Assembly: GCF_009602535.1 (NCBI RefSeq)
Contig: NZ_WIQI01000001.1
Location: forward strand, 1 to 64,000
From: Ornithinicoccus halotolerans
Lineage (GTDB): Bacteria > Actinomycetota > Actinomycetes > Actinomycetales > Dermatophilaceae
Length of the DNA: 64,000 nucleotides
Reading direction: 5' to 3'
Shown: positions 33,601-42,444 of the stretch, in pieces
Layout: the number at the start of each line of letters is the position of its first letter
Numbering within the stretch: the stretch's first letter is position 1
Notes under the pieces: model-generated
Told to the model about the DNA's origin: nothing
Databases searched by the model: none
Seen by the model: the letters and a program-made list of their open reading frames with translations, nothing else
Program-made: the position numbers and the translations under genes

Positions 33601-34185
33601 TCGGACCACCCGCTCAACGGCATCGAGCACATTCTCTCCCAGCACGCGGACAGCTCGATCGCCTCGCTGGTCAACGAGGAGGGCCGCAGCGACGGGGAGT
33701 ACGTCACCATCGCCGGGCTGATCACGAGCCTGCAGCACAAGCGCACCAAGAACGGTGACGCCTACGCCCGCGCCACCGTCGAGGACATGGACGGCTCCAT
33801 CGAGTGCGTGTTCTTCCCGAAGACGTACATGACGGTCTCGACGATGCTGGCCCCCGACACCGTCTGCGTGGTCAAGGGGCGGCTGAAGAAGAGCGAGGAC
33901 GTCACCGAGATCCTGGCCCAGGACCTCACCCTGCCCGAGATCAAGGAGGGCCCGCGCGGCCCCGTCGTCGTCTCGCTGCCGCTGGTGCGAGTCACCGACG
34001 GGCTGGCCTCCCAGCTCCGGAGCGTGCTGGCCACCCACCCCGGTGCCACCGAGGTGCACATGAAGCTCACCCAGCCGGGCCGCTCGGTGCTGATGCGGCT
34101 GGACGACTCGCTGCGGGTGACCGCCTCCCCGGAGCTGTTCGGGGACCTCAAGGCGCTGCTGGGGCCGGCCGCGGTCAGCAACTGA
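30634..34185 (+). CDS. dnaE: DNA polymerase III alpha subunit
   Basis: This is the 1183-residue replicative polymerase DnaE1. The N-terminal PHP domain starts [19 protein letters not shown]. The palm holds [24 protein letters not shown] and the catalytic aspartates in [13 protein letters not shown] near residue 420; [12 protein letters not shown] and the PGPMGAN region follow, then HhH/beta-binding and OB domains ([31 protein letters not shown]). ATG 30634 directly precedes the conserved N-terminus; an in-frame upstream extension lacks family similarity. The length is normal. Confidence 0.97.
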   Translation: [1183 protein letters not shown]

Positions 34186-34189
34186 GCTG

Positions 34190-35013
34190 TCACCCGGCTC
34201 CGGAGCGGCCGGGCGCAGGCTCGAGCGGCACCTCCCAGCCGCGAACCCGGTGGACGCGCGCCGTCTTCGGGTACCCTCGAGTGCCGAGGGCGGGCCGATC
34301 TCGAACAGGTCGACCATGAGCAGCAGCGGGTAACAGGGCGCCTGCGGCAGGCGGCGGACCACCTGGCCGGCGCACCCGATCACGGTGCCGTCCGGCCCCC
34401 AGACGGCCGTCCAGGTATGCGGCTCGGAGGCGGTCACCGGGACGACCACCTCCGCCATGTCGGTCTCGAGCCGGTCGTCCCGGTGCGCCTTCACCCCGCA
34501 GCGAGCCCGGGTTCGCCCGTGCGCCACCGCGTCGGCGTCGATCTCGAACACGCACACCTCACCGCTCTCCCGGTGCGAGCGGTGCTCCGTTCCGACCAGC
34601 CAGACCGCCAGCATGCAGCCCTCGTCACCGCTGGCCGAGACCGTCACCTCCACGCGGCCGGCCGACGGTGCCCACAGCAGCCGCGGTGGCGTCTCGGTGC
34701 GGACCAGCAGGCCCGCTCGGTGCGGGTGGGTGCCCCGGTCCGACCCCACCGGCCCGGAGAACACCCCGGTCTGCAGGTTGGACACCCGCAACGGGGCGTC
34801 CTCGTCCCTCCAGTCGGGCTGGTCGGCGTCGATCCGCAGCCGCAGCCCGCCCTGGCCCAGGTCATAGCGAGCGCGGGACCGCTCCGGTGTGGTCCAGTGC
34901 GGCAGGTAGTGGTCCACCCACCGGTCGGCCCGCAGCGCGGCGCCGGTGAAGTCCTCCTCGAGGTCGGGCGGGCGCGACGGGCGCGGCGGCAGCGGCTCGG
35001 TCGCGGGCACCAT
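34190..35013 (-). pseudogene. Frameshifted concanavalin A-like / GH16-type domain gene
   Basis: The frame opening at ATG 35013 encodes a jelly-roll protein (DLEEDFTGAALRADRWVDHYLPHWT, LRVSNLQTGVFSGPVGS, VEVTVSASGDEGCMLAVWLVGTE, TWTAVWGPDGTVIGCAGQ, YPLLLMVDLFEI). After about residue 243 it turns into Arg-rich sequence and reads on into antisense dnaE. A different minus-strand frame supplies the expected ending YPKTARVHRVRGWEVPLEP and a stop at 34190, 4 nt from dnaE. A one-base deletion (or two-base insertion) near 34265-34290 would explain this. It could be a true mutation or a sequence error. The catalytic residues of GH16 are not evident. Confidence 0.6.
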
Positions 35014-35018
35014 GACGA

Positions 35019-35053
35019 CATCCTGCCGCTCCTCGGCGTGCGGCGGCAGGATG
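35019..35053. promoter_or_regulatory. Long inverted repeat between divergent genes
   Basis: CATCCTGCCGC (35019-35029) and GCGGCAGGATG (35043-35053) are perfect 11-bp arms separated by 13 nt, just outside the ATG at 35013 of the minus-strand gene and 46 nt before the DUF808 start. It is a possible operator for both genes. Confidence 0.45.
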
Positions 35054-35098
35054 CGCGGCTACTGTTCTCCGCGTGAGCACCTACCAGAGGATCCAGCG

Positions 35099-36064
<966 letters not shown>

Positions 36065-36084
36065 GCCGGCAGCGGCCGCTACCC

Positions 36085-36216
36085 GAAGGCGGGTGGGTGT
36101 GGGGTTGTTGACGCCGTCGCCACCGCCGTGTGAACGAGGCGGGTGAGTGTGGCGTTGTTGACGCCGTCGCGGCCGCTGCGCGTGACCAAGGCGGGCGAGT
36201 GCGGAGTTGTCCACGC
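36085..36216 (+). repeat. Three copies of a dispersed ~50-bp repeat
   Basis: Cores begin at about 36085, 36136 and 36187 with spacing 50 and 52 nt (measured on GGCGGG). Each reads roughly GGCGGGYGRGTGYGGNGTTG followed by a short spacer and ACGCC. The core forms a small hairpin around GTTG (for example GGCGT-TGTTG-ACGCC in the second copy). Related copies are at 58640-58720. It lies between the DUF808 and oligopeptidase genes. Confidence 0.75.
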
Positions 36217-36265
36217 CACCGGTCCGGGCGGAGCCGCCCGGGACCTCGCCAGGTACCGTGAGCCG

Positions 36266-38407
36266 GTGAACGAGCAGAACACCCCGACGCCGCCCGTCGC
36301 CGCGCGCCGCGACCACGCGCGCACCCACCACGGCGAGACCGTGACCGACCCCTATGAGTGGCTGCGCGACAAGGAGGCCCCCGAGGTCATCGCCCACCTG
36401 GAGGCGGAGAACGCCTACACCGAGGCGATGACCGGCCACCTGGCGCCCCTCGTCGACCGGGTCTTCGGCGAGATCAAGGCGCGGGTGCAGGAGACCGACC
36501 TGTCGGTGCCGGTCCGGCACAAGGACTGGTGGTACTACTCGCGCACTGTCGAGGGCCAGCAGTACGCCATCCACGCCCGGGTGCCGGTCGAGGTTAGCCC
36601 GCAGCGTCCTCAGCTGGAGGGCGGGGGCGTGCCCGCCGGTGAGGAGGTGCTGCTCGACGGCAACGCCGAGGCGGAGGGTCAGGAGTTCTTCGCCCTGGGC
36701 GCCTTCGACGTCAGCCCCGCCGGTGACCGTCTCGCACACGCCGTCGACCTGACCGGCGACGAGCGGTTCGACCTGGTCGTGACCAACCTGACCACCGGCG
36801 AGCGGATCGACGAGGCGGTGCGCGGCATCGGCTACGGCACCGCGTGGTCCGCCGACGGCGAGCACCTGTTCTACACCCGTGTCGACGAGGCCTGGCGGCC
36901 CTACCAGGTGTGGCGCCACCAGGTCGGCGCGCCGGCCGAGCAGGACGTGCTCCTCTACCAGGAGGACGACGCCCGGTTCGGGGTGGGCGTGGACACCTCC
37001 CGCGACGAGTGCTGGGTCGTCATCGGCGCCGGCTCCACCAACACCACCGAGTTCCGGACGCTCCCGGCCGACGACCCCACCGGCGAGTTCCGGGTCGTCG
37101 CGCCGCGGGAGGAGGGGCTGGACTACGACATCGAGCCGGCCGGCGACACGCTGTGGGTCGTCCACAACCGCCACCACCGCGACTACGAGCTGGCCCGCGC
37201 GCCGCTGACGGCCACCAGTGCCGAGGAGTGGGAGCCGGTGCTGCCCGGCCGCGACGGGGTCCGGATCCAGGGCGTGGACGCCTTCGCCGGTCACCTGGCG
37301 GTGTCGCTGCGACGCGACGGGCTCGCCCAGGTGCAGGTGCTGCCGCTGGAGCCCGGTAGCGGCCCGGGCGTCGGCGAGGGCTACGACGTGCCGGTCGAGG
37401 AGGAGGTCTACACCGTCCGCACCGGCGCGAACCCGGAGTTCGAGACCGCCACCCTGCAGGTGGTGATCGGCTCGCTGGTCACGCCGCGCACCGTCTACGA
37501 CATGGACCTGGCGACCGGGGAGAAGACGCTGCTGAAGCAGCAGCCGGTGCTCGGCGGCTACGACCCCCAGGACTACGTGCAGCACCGGCTGTGGGCCACC
37601 GCCGGGGACGGCACCCGCATCCCGATCTCGCTGGTCGCGCGCAACGACGTGCGCGCGGACGGGACCGCGCCCGGACTGCTCTACGGCTACGGCTCCTATG
37701 AGATGTCGATCGACCCGGCGTTCTCGGTGCCGCGGCTGTCCTACCTCGACCGCGGCGTCGTCTGGGCGGTCGCCCACGTGCGCGGCGGCGGCGAGCTGGG
37801 CCGCAGCTGGTACGAGCAGGGCCGGATGGAGCACAAGGCGAACTCCTTCACCGACTTCGTCGCCTGTGCCGAGCACCTGGTCGAGACCGGCTGGGTGGCC
37901 CCCGACCGGCTGGCCGCCGAGGGCCGCTCGGCCGGCGGGCTGCTCATGGGCGCGGTCGTCAACCTGGCGCCGGAACGGTTCCGCGTCGTGCACGCCGGGG
38001 TGCCGTTCGTGGACGCGCTCACCACGATCCTGGACCCCAACCTGCCGCTGACGGTGGGGGAGTGGGAGGAGTGGGGCAACCCGCTGGAGTCCGAGCAGAT
38101 CTACCGGCTGATGCGCTCCTACAGTCCCTACGAGAACGTCCGGGCCACCGAGTACCCGGCCATCCTGGCCACCACCGGGCTCAACGACACCCGCGTCTAC
38201 TACGTGGAGCCGGCCAAGTGGGTGGCCCGGCTGCGCGAGACGGTGAGCAACGACCCGGCCAAGCGCCCGATCCTGCTCAAGACCGAGATGGTGGCCGGCC
38301 ACGGCGGACGCACCGGCCGTTACGACGCCTGGCGCGAAGCGGCGTTCGAGACCGCGTTCGTGCTCGACCAGCTCGGGGTCGGCAGCGCCTCCGGAGAGCG
38401 GCTGTAG
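36266..38407 (+). CDS. ptrB: S9A prolyl oligopeptidase family (oligopeptidase B)
   Basis: This 713-residue serine peptidase has an N-terminal beta-propeller (to about residue 420; EFFALGAFDVSPAGDRLAHAVDLTGDE, WSADGEHLFYTRVDEAWRPYQVWRH) and an alpha/beta hydrolase domain. The nucleophile Ser is in AEGRSAGGLLMGA near residue 553, the Asp in LNDTRVYYVEPAKW, the His in MVAGHGGRTGRYDAWRE. It cleaves small peptides after basic residues in the cytoplasm (no signal peptide). GTG 36266 is chosen as the first start after the repeats; upstream extension would cover them. Confidence 0.9.
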   Translation: MNEQNTPTPPVAARRDHARTHHGETVTDPYEWLRDKEAPEVIAHLEAENAYTEAMTGHLAPLVDRVFGEIKARVQETDLSVPVRHKDWWYYSRTVEGQQYAIHARVPVEVSPQRPQLEGGGVPAGEEVLLDGNAEAEGQEFFALGAFDVSPAGDRLAHAVDLTGDERFDLVVTNLTTGERIDEAVRGIGYGTAWSADGEHLFYTRVDEAWRPYQVWRHQVGAPAEQDVLLYQEDDARFGVGVDTSRDECWVVIGAGSTNTTEFRTLPADDPTGEFRVVAPREEGLDYDIEPAGDTLWVVHNRHHRDYELARAPLTATSAEEWEPVLPGRDGVRIQGVDAFAGHLAVSLRRDGLAQVQVLPLEPGSGPGVGEGYDVPVEEEVYTVRTGANPEFETATLQVVIGSLVTPRTVYDMDLATGEKTLLKQQPVLGGYDPQDYVQHRLWATAGDGTRIPISLVARNDVRADGTAPGLLYGYGSYEMSIDPAFSVPRLSYLDRGVVWAVAHVRGGGELGRSWYEQGRMEHKANSFTDFVACAEHLVETGWVAPDRLAAEGRSAGGLLMGAVVNLAPERFRVVHAGVPFVDALTTILDPNLPLTVGEWEEWGNPLESEQIYRLMRSYSPYENVRATEYPAILATTGLNDTRVYYVEPAKWVARLRETVSNDPAKRPILLKTEMVAGHGGRTGRYDAWREAAFETAFVLDQLGVGSASGERL

Positions 38408-38411
38408 CGGC

Positions 38412-39128
38412 TCAGCCGGCCTTCTCGTCCTCGGCTCGGTCGGCGGGCGCGGCGGCGGGCTTCGGCTCGGCCGCCGCCCCGCCGTCCGCCCCGCTCATCC
38501 CGGGCACGTGGGCGGCCTCGGTGAGCAGGCCCCGGGTGTGGACCTGGATGCCGGCGTCGCTGTAGCGCTCCAGCACGTGCGGGGCGAACATGTTGCTCTC
38601 GCCGTCGCCGAGCAGCCGGGCGACGTCGGGGGCGATCAGCAGCGCACCGAGCGACCAGGCGGTGACGGTCACCGCGACGCCCTCGACGTCGGGGACCGGG
38701 CGCACCGTGCCCGCCTCGATCCCGACCCGGAGCATGTGCTCGGTGCGGGCACACATCTGCTCGAACAGCCGGGAGGCGATCTCGCCGCCGTCGACCATCG
38801 TCCGGCGCAGGTAGGCCATCACCTCCACCGTCTCCGGGTGGTCGGCGATGTACTGCGCCGCCGTCTGCAGGTTGTCCGAGGCGAGCATCGACTCCTTCTC
38901 GTCGGCGAACTCCATCAGCCGCTCGTCGCAGGCCCGGCGCAGTCCGTCCTTGGAGCCGTAGTGGTGCAGCACCAGGGCGGGGGAGACCTCGGCCGCGGCG
39001 GCGATCGCGCGCACGCTCGCGCCGCGGAAGCCGTGCTCGGCGAACTGCTCCAGCCCCGCGCGCAGGATGCGGTCGCGTGCCGGGTCGGGCGTCGCGGCCT
39101 CGTTCTCCGCACCGGGGGCTGAACGCAT
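38412..39128 (-). CDS. TetR/AcrR family transcriptional regulator
   Basis: This is a 238-residue regulator. The HTH is ARDRILRAGLEQFAEHGFRGASVRAIAAAAEVSPALVLHHYGSKDGLRRACDERL (about 18-70); the ligand domain is all-helical, and the last ~30 residues are Ala/Pro-rich and low complexity. A second ATG at 39137 would add three residues. A perfect palindrome GCTGAAC-GCAT-GTTCAGC covers the start, suggesting autoregulation of a leaderless transcript. Neighbouring genes do not reveal a target. Confidence 0.9.
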   Translation of the reverse strand: MRSAPGAENEAATPDPARDRILRAGLEQFAEHGFRGASVRAIAAAAEVSPALVLHHYGSKDGLRRACDERLMEFADEKESMLASDNLQTAAQYIADHPETVEVMAYLRRTMVDGGEIASRLFEQMCARTEHMLRVGIEAGTVRPVPDVEGVAVTVTAWSLGALLIAPDVARLLGDGESNMFAPHVLERYSDAGIQVHTRGLLTEAAHVPGMSGADGGAAAEPKPAAAPADRAEDEKAG

Positions 39129-39135
39129 GTTCAGC
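39118..39135. promoter_or_regulatory. TetR operator candidate
   Basis: GCTGAAC (39118-39124) and GTTCAGC (39129-39135) are perfect 7-bp arms with a 4-nt centre and overlap the tetR start codons. TetR regulators commonly bind such palindromes at their own promoter. Confidence 0.55.
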
Positions 39136-39163
39136 ATTGTAGGCGGAAACCGCGCGGGCGTCG

Positions 39164-39925
39164 CTACGCGCGGGACGCCTGCCAGGCGCGGTAGCCGACC
39201 ACCAGGTCCACCAGCCCGATCGCCAGCGCCAGCCAGGCGAAGAACCCGGATCCGCTCAGCACCAGCCACAGCCCCAGCGGCGCCACGACCGCCCCGACCA
39301 GCAGGTAGCGGCGTGCTCGCCGGCGCTGCGCCTCCGCCTCCCGCGCCGCAGCCGCGGCCTCCACCCGGCCCGGCCACTCGCCGGTCAGCCCGGCCAGCGG
39401 CTCGCGGGGGTCCGGCACCGGGACGGCCGGCGCCGCCAGGTCCTGGTCGGGGGCCAGCTCCGCGCCGGGGACGGGCACGCGCCCGTCGAAGCCGTCCCCG
39501 GTCTGGGGGTCGAAGACCGCCCAGCCGGTCTCCTGCGCCACCGCCGCCACGACCTGCCGCGCCAGTGCCGCGAACGTCTGCGGGTCCTCCTGCTGCTCCT
39601 CCAGCGGGATCGACAGCGTGGCGGAGGTCTCGTACATGCACAGCACCAGCCCGGTGTCCGGGTCGTGCGCCTCCCCGTAGAAGGACGGCAGCCCGTCGCG
39701 CTCGTCGACGCGGGCGGGACTGTCGTCGTCGGCGTCGTCGTCGGTGCCCGCCAGCACCTCGCCGAGCAGGTCCCGCAGCCGGGCGATGACCCGCTCGAAC
39801 TGCTCGGTGCGCTGTGCCCGCTGCACCGGGTCCAGCCCCTGGCCGTCCCCGGCGCGCGCGGCGGCGACCGCCTCGTCCCAGGGCTGGCCGGGGGAGCGCG
39901 GCACCAGCAGCAGGTCGAAGGTCAC
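39164..39925 (-). CDS. Hypothetical protein with two C-terminal membrane segments
   Basis: This 253-residue protein starts VTFDLLLVPRSPGQPWDEAVAAA; an N-terminal soluble domain (to about 165) contains LPSFYGEAHDPDTGLVLCMYETSATLSIPLEEQQEDP and WAVFDPQTGDGF. A charged linker with EAAAAAREAEAQRRRARR leads to two hydrophobic segments at the end. The domain resembles small actinobacterial proteins of unknown role. GTG 39925 is chosen because the first strand VTFDLLLV begins there; it is divergent from the HIT gene (68 nt). Confidence 0.65.
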   Translation of the reverse strand: MTFDLLLVPRSPGQPWDEAVAAARAGDGQGLDPVQRAQRTEQFERVIARLRDLLGEVLAGTDDDADDDSPARVDERDGLPSFYGEAHDPDTGLVLCMYETSATLSIPLEEQQEDPQTFAALARQVVAAVAQETGWAVFDPQTGDGFDGRVPVPGAELAPDQDLAAPAVPVPDPREPLAGLTGEWPGRVEAAAAAREAEAQRRRARRYLLVGAVVAPLGLWLVLSGSGFFAWLALAIGLVDLVVGYRAWQASRA

Positions 39926-39992
39926 CCGGCCACCCTGCCCCTCCCGCCTCGGCCGGGCAAGCGCCGGGCGGGCCGTGGCAGAGTGTGGCGGC

Positions 39993-40409
39993 ATGGATCG
40001 CTGCCGGTTCTGCCGCATCGTCGCGGGCGACGACGACGGCGAGGTGGTGCTGCGCACCGAGCAGGTCGCCGCCTTCCTGGACCACCGGCCGGTCTTCAAG
40101 GGCCACCTGCTGCTGGTGCCGGTGCGGCACGTGGTGACGCTGCCCGAGCTGCCCGACGAGCTGGTCGAGCCGGTGTTCGGTGCCGCGCGGGTGCTCGCGG
40201 CCGCGGTCAAGGAGGCCTACGGCGCGCAGGGCAGCTTCGTGGCGATGAACAACACCGTCAGCCAGTCGGTGGCGCACCTGCACGTGCACGTGGTGCCGCG
40301 CACCCGCGGTGACGGGCTGCGTGGGTTCTTCTGGCCGCGGACCCGCTACGCCGAGGGGGAGATGAGCCGCTACGCCGAACAGCTGCGCACCGTGCTGAAC
40401 ACCGGCTGA
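39993..40409 (+). CDS. HIT-family nucleotide hydrolase
   Basis: This 138-residue histidine triad protein starts MDRCRFCRIVAGDDDGEVVLRTEQVAAFLDHRPVFKGHLLLVPVRHV, with CxxC-like Cys at the N-terminus, and contains the active-site triad HLHVHVVPR near residue 92. Such proteins hydrolyse nucleoside phosphoramidates or dinucleotides. The UbiB-like gene follows after 12 nt, probably in one operon. Confidence 0.9.
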   Translation: MDRCRFCRIVAGDDDGEVVLRTEQVAAFLDHRPVFKGHLLLVPVRHVVTLPELPDELVEPVFGAARVLAAAVKEAYGAQGSFVAMNNTVSQSVAHLHVHVVPRTRGDGLRGFFWPRTRYAEGEMSRYAEQLRTVLNTG

Positions 40410-40421
40410 CAGGATGACGGC

Positions 40422-42443
40422 GTGGACCTGGTGATCTTCGCCCTCGCCTCGCTGGTCACCGTGGCGGTCTTCGCCGCCGTGGTGCAGCGGCTGCTCGGCG
40501 TCCGGCTCAGCCTGTGGCGGACGATGCTGGCCGCGCTGGTCGCGCTCGGCGTGGGCCGGCCGGTGCTCGAGGCCATGGTCGGCCAGGAGCTGCAGCTGCT
40601 GGAGTCCGGCGCCGAGCAGGTGCCGCAGCCGACGTTCCTGGTCTATGCGGGGCTGACCGTCGCCATCAGCAGCGTGCTGGCGATGCTGCTGCTGGTCATC
40701 GCCGAGATCCTGGTGCCCAGCGGGACCGTCCCCGGACCGCTCGAGCTCACCCGCGGCTGGCGGCAGCGCTGGGACCGCAGCCGCCGCTACGTGCAGATCC
40801 TGCGCATCGCCGGGCGCCACGGGCTGGCGCGGTTCATGCAGGCCGGTGCGGCCAGCAAGGTCGCCGGGCCCGCTGACCGCCGCGCCCTGGCGGTCTCGCT
40901 GCGGCAGGCGCTGAGCGAGGCGGGCGTGACCTACGTCAAGCTGGGCCAGCAGCTGTCCACCAGGCGGGAGCTGGTCGGGCCGGAGATCGCCGCCGAGCTG
41001 GCGACGCTGCAGGACCGCGCCGCGCCGGTGCCGTGGGAGCTGGTGCGCCGGCAGCTCGAGGAGGACCTGGGGGAGCCGTTGGAGCAGGTGTTCACGGCCG
41101 TGGAGCCGGAGCCGCTCGCGGCCGCCTCGATCGCGCAGGTGCACGCCGCCGTCCTGCGCAGCGGCGAGCCGGTCGTGTTGAAGGTCCGCCGTCCCGGGAT
41201 CGTCCAGACCGTCGAGCGGGACCTGGACATCCTCAACCGGCTGGCCCGGACGCTGGAGCGGCGCACCCGGTGGGCCCGCGCGGTGCGGGCGCGCTCGCTG
41301 GCCGAGGGGTTCGGGGCGGCGTTGCAGGAGGAGCTGGACTTCACCATCGAGTGCGAGAACACCCGCACCGTCGCCGCCGACCTGGCCGCATCCGGACGGC
41401 CCGCGGTGCGCGAGCTGCTCCGGGTGCCCGAACCGGTGACCGGCAGGTGTACCCCGCGGCTGCTGGTCATGGAGCGGATGGCCGGCACCCCGCTCGGCCA
41501 GGCCGGCGCGGTGCTGACCGGGCTCACCCCGGAGCGGCGCACCGAGATGGCCTCGGCGCTGCTGGACGCGGTGCTCGACCAGATCCTGCTCACCGGCGTC
41601 TTCCACGTCGACCTGCACCCCGGCAACGTGCTGGTGGACCACGACGGCCGGATGGGGCTGCTGGACATGGGCTCGGTCGGCCGGCTGGACCGCAGCACCC
41701 GTGACGGCATCAGCCAGCTGCTGAACGCCCTGGGCCGGGGCGACTCCCGCGCCGCCGCGCACGCCCTCCTCGAGCTCGTCGAGCGCCCCGACGTCGTCGA
41801 CGAGCGGGAGCTGGAGCGCGCCCTCGGCTCGCTGATCCTGCGGTACACCTCCGCCGGCTCGAGCTCTGGCATCGCGGCGTTCTCGGCGATGTTCCGGCTG
41901 GTCACCGCCCACCGGCTGGGCGTCCCTCCGGAGGTAGCGGCGGTGTTCCGCTCGCTGGCCACGCTCGAGGGCACGCTGACCGTCATCGCCCCCGACTACA
42001 ACCTGGCCCAGCGGGCCCGTGAGGTCGGCCAGGAGCGGCTGCGCGAGCAGGTCGACCCACGCCGGGTCAAGACGGTCATCGAGGATGAGGTGAGCACGCT
42101 GGTGCCGCTGATCCGGCGGCTGCCGCGTCGGGTGGACCGACTCGCCGACACCATCGAGCACGGCCGGCTCTCGGTCAACGTCCGGCTGCTGAACGACCCG
42201 GGCGAGCGCGAGATCGTCACCGGCCTGCTGCACCAGGTGCTGCTGACCGTCCTCGCCGCCGCGTCCGGACTGATGGCGGCGCTGCTGCTCCGGAGCCAGG
42301 GCGGTCCGCTGGTGACCGAGACGGTGAGCCTGCACGACCTGATCGGCTACGGTCTGCTCATCGCCTCCGTCGTCCTCAGCCTCCGGGTGCTCATCCTGGT
42401 GCTGCGGCGTGACCCGGAGGCCTCGCACCGGGAGGTGGACTGA
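40422..42443 (+). CDS. ABC1/UbiB (AarF) family atypical kinase
   Basis: This 673-residue protein has two N-terminal membrane segments (about 1-25 and 70-100), then the UbiB domain with the KxGQ motif in VKLGQQLSTRRELVGPEIAAELATLQD, the Ala-rich nucleotide loop AAASIAQVHAAVL, the Lys in VVLKVRRPGI, the catalytic loop VFHVDLHPGNVLVD and metal Asp LLDMGSVG. Two hydrophobic segments close the protein. UbiB proteins support isoprenoid-quinone synthesis; here menaquinone-related function is inferred. The start is GTG 40422. Confidence 0.88.
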   Translation: MDLVIFALASLVTVAVFAAVVQRLLGVRLSLWRTMLAALVALGVGRPVLEAMVGQELQLLESGAEQVPQPTFLVYAGLTVAISSVLAMLLLVIAEILVPSGTVPGPLELTRGWRQRWDRSRRYVQILRIAGRHGLARFMQAGAASKVAGPADRRALAVSLRQALSEAGVTYVKLGQQLSTRRELVGPEIAAELATLQDRAAPVPWELVRRQLEEDLGEPLEQVFTAVEPEPLAAASIAQVHAAVLRSGEPVVLKVRRPGIVQTVERDLDILNRLARTLERRTRWARAVRARSLAEGFGAALQEELDFTIECENTRTVAADLAASGRPAVRELLRVPEPVTGRCTPRLLVMERMAGTPLGQAGAVLTGLTPERRTEMASALLDAVLDQILLTGVFHVDLHPGNVLVDHDGRMGLLDMGSVGRLDRSTRDGISQLLNALGRGDSRAAAHALLELVERPDVVDERELERALGSLILRYTSAGSSSGIAAFSAMFRLVTAHRLGVPPEVAAVFRSLATLEGTLTVIAPDYNLAQRAREVGQERLREQVDPRRVKTVIEDEVSTLVPLIRRLPRRVDRLADTIEHGRLSVNVRLLNDPGEREIVTGLLHQVLLTVLAAASGLMAALLLRSQGGPLVTETVSLHDLIGYGLLIASVVLSLRVLILVLRRDPEASHREVD

Positions 42444-42444
42444 C

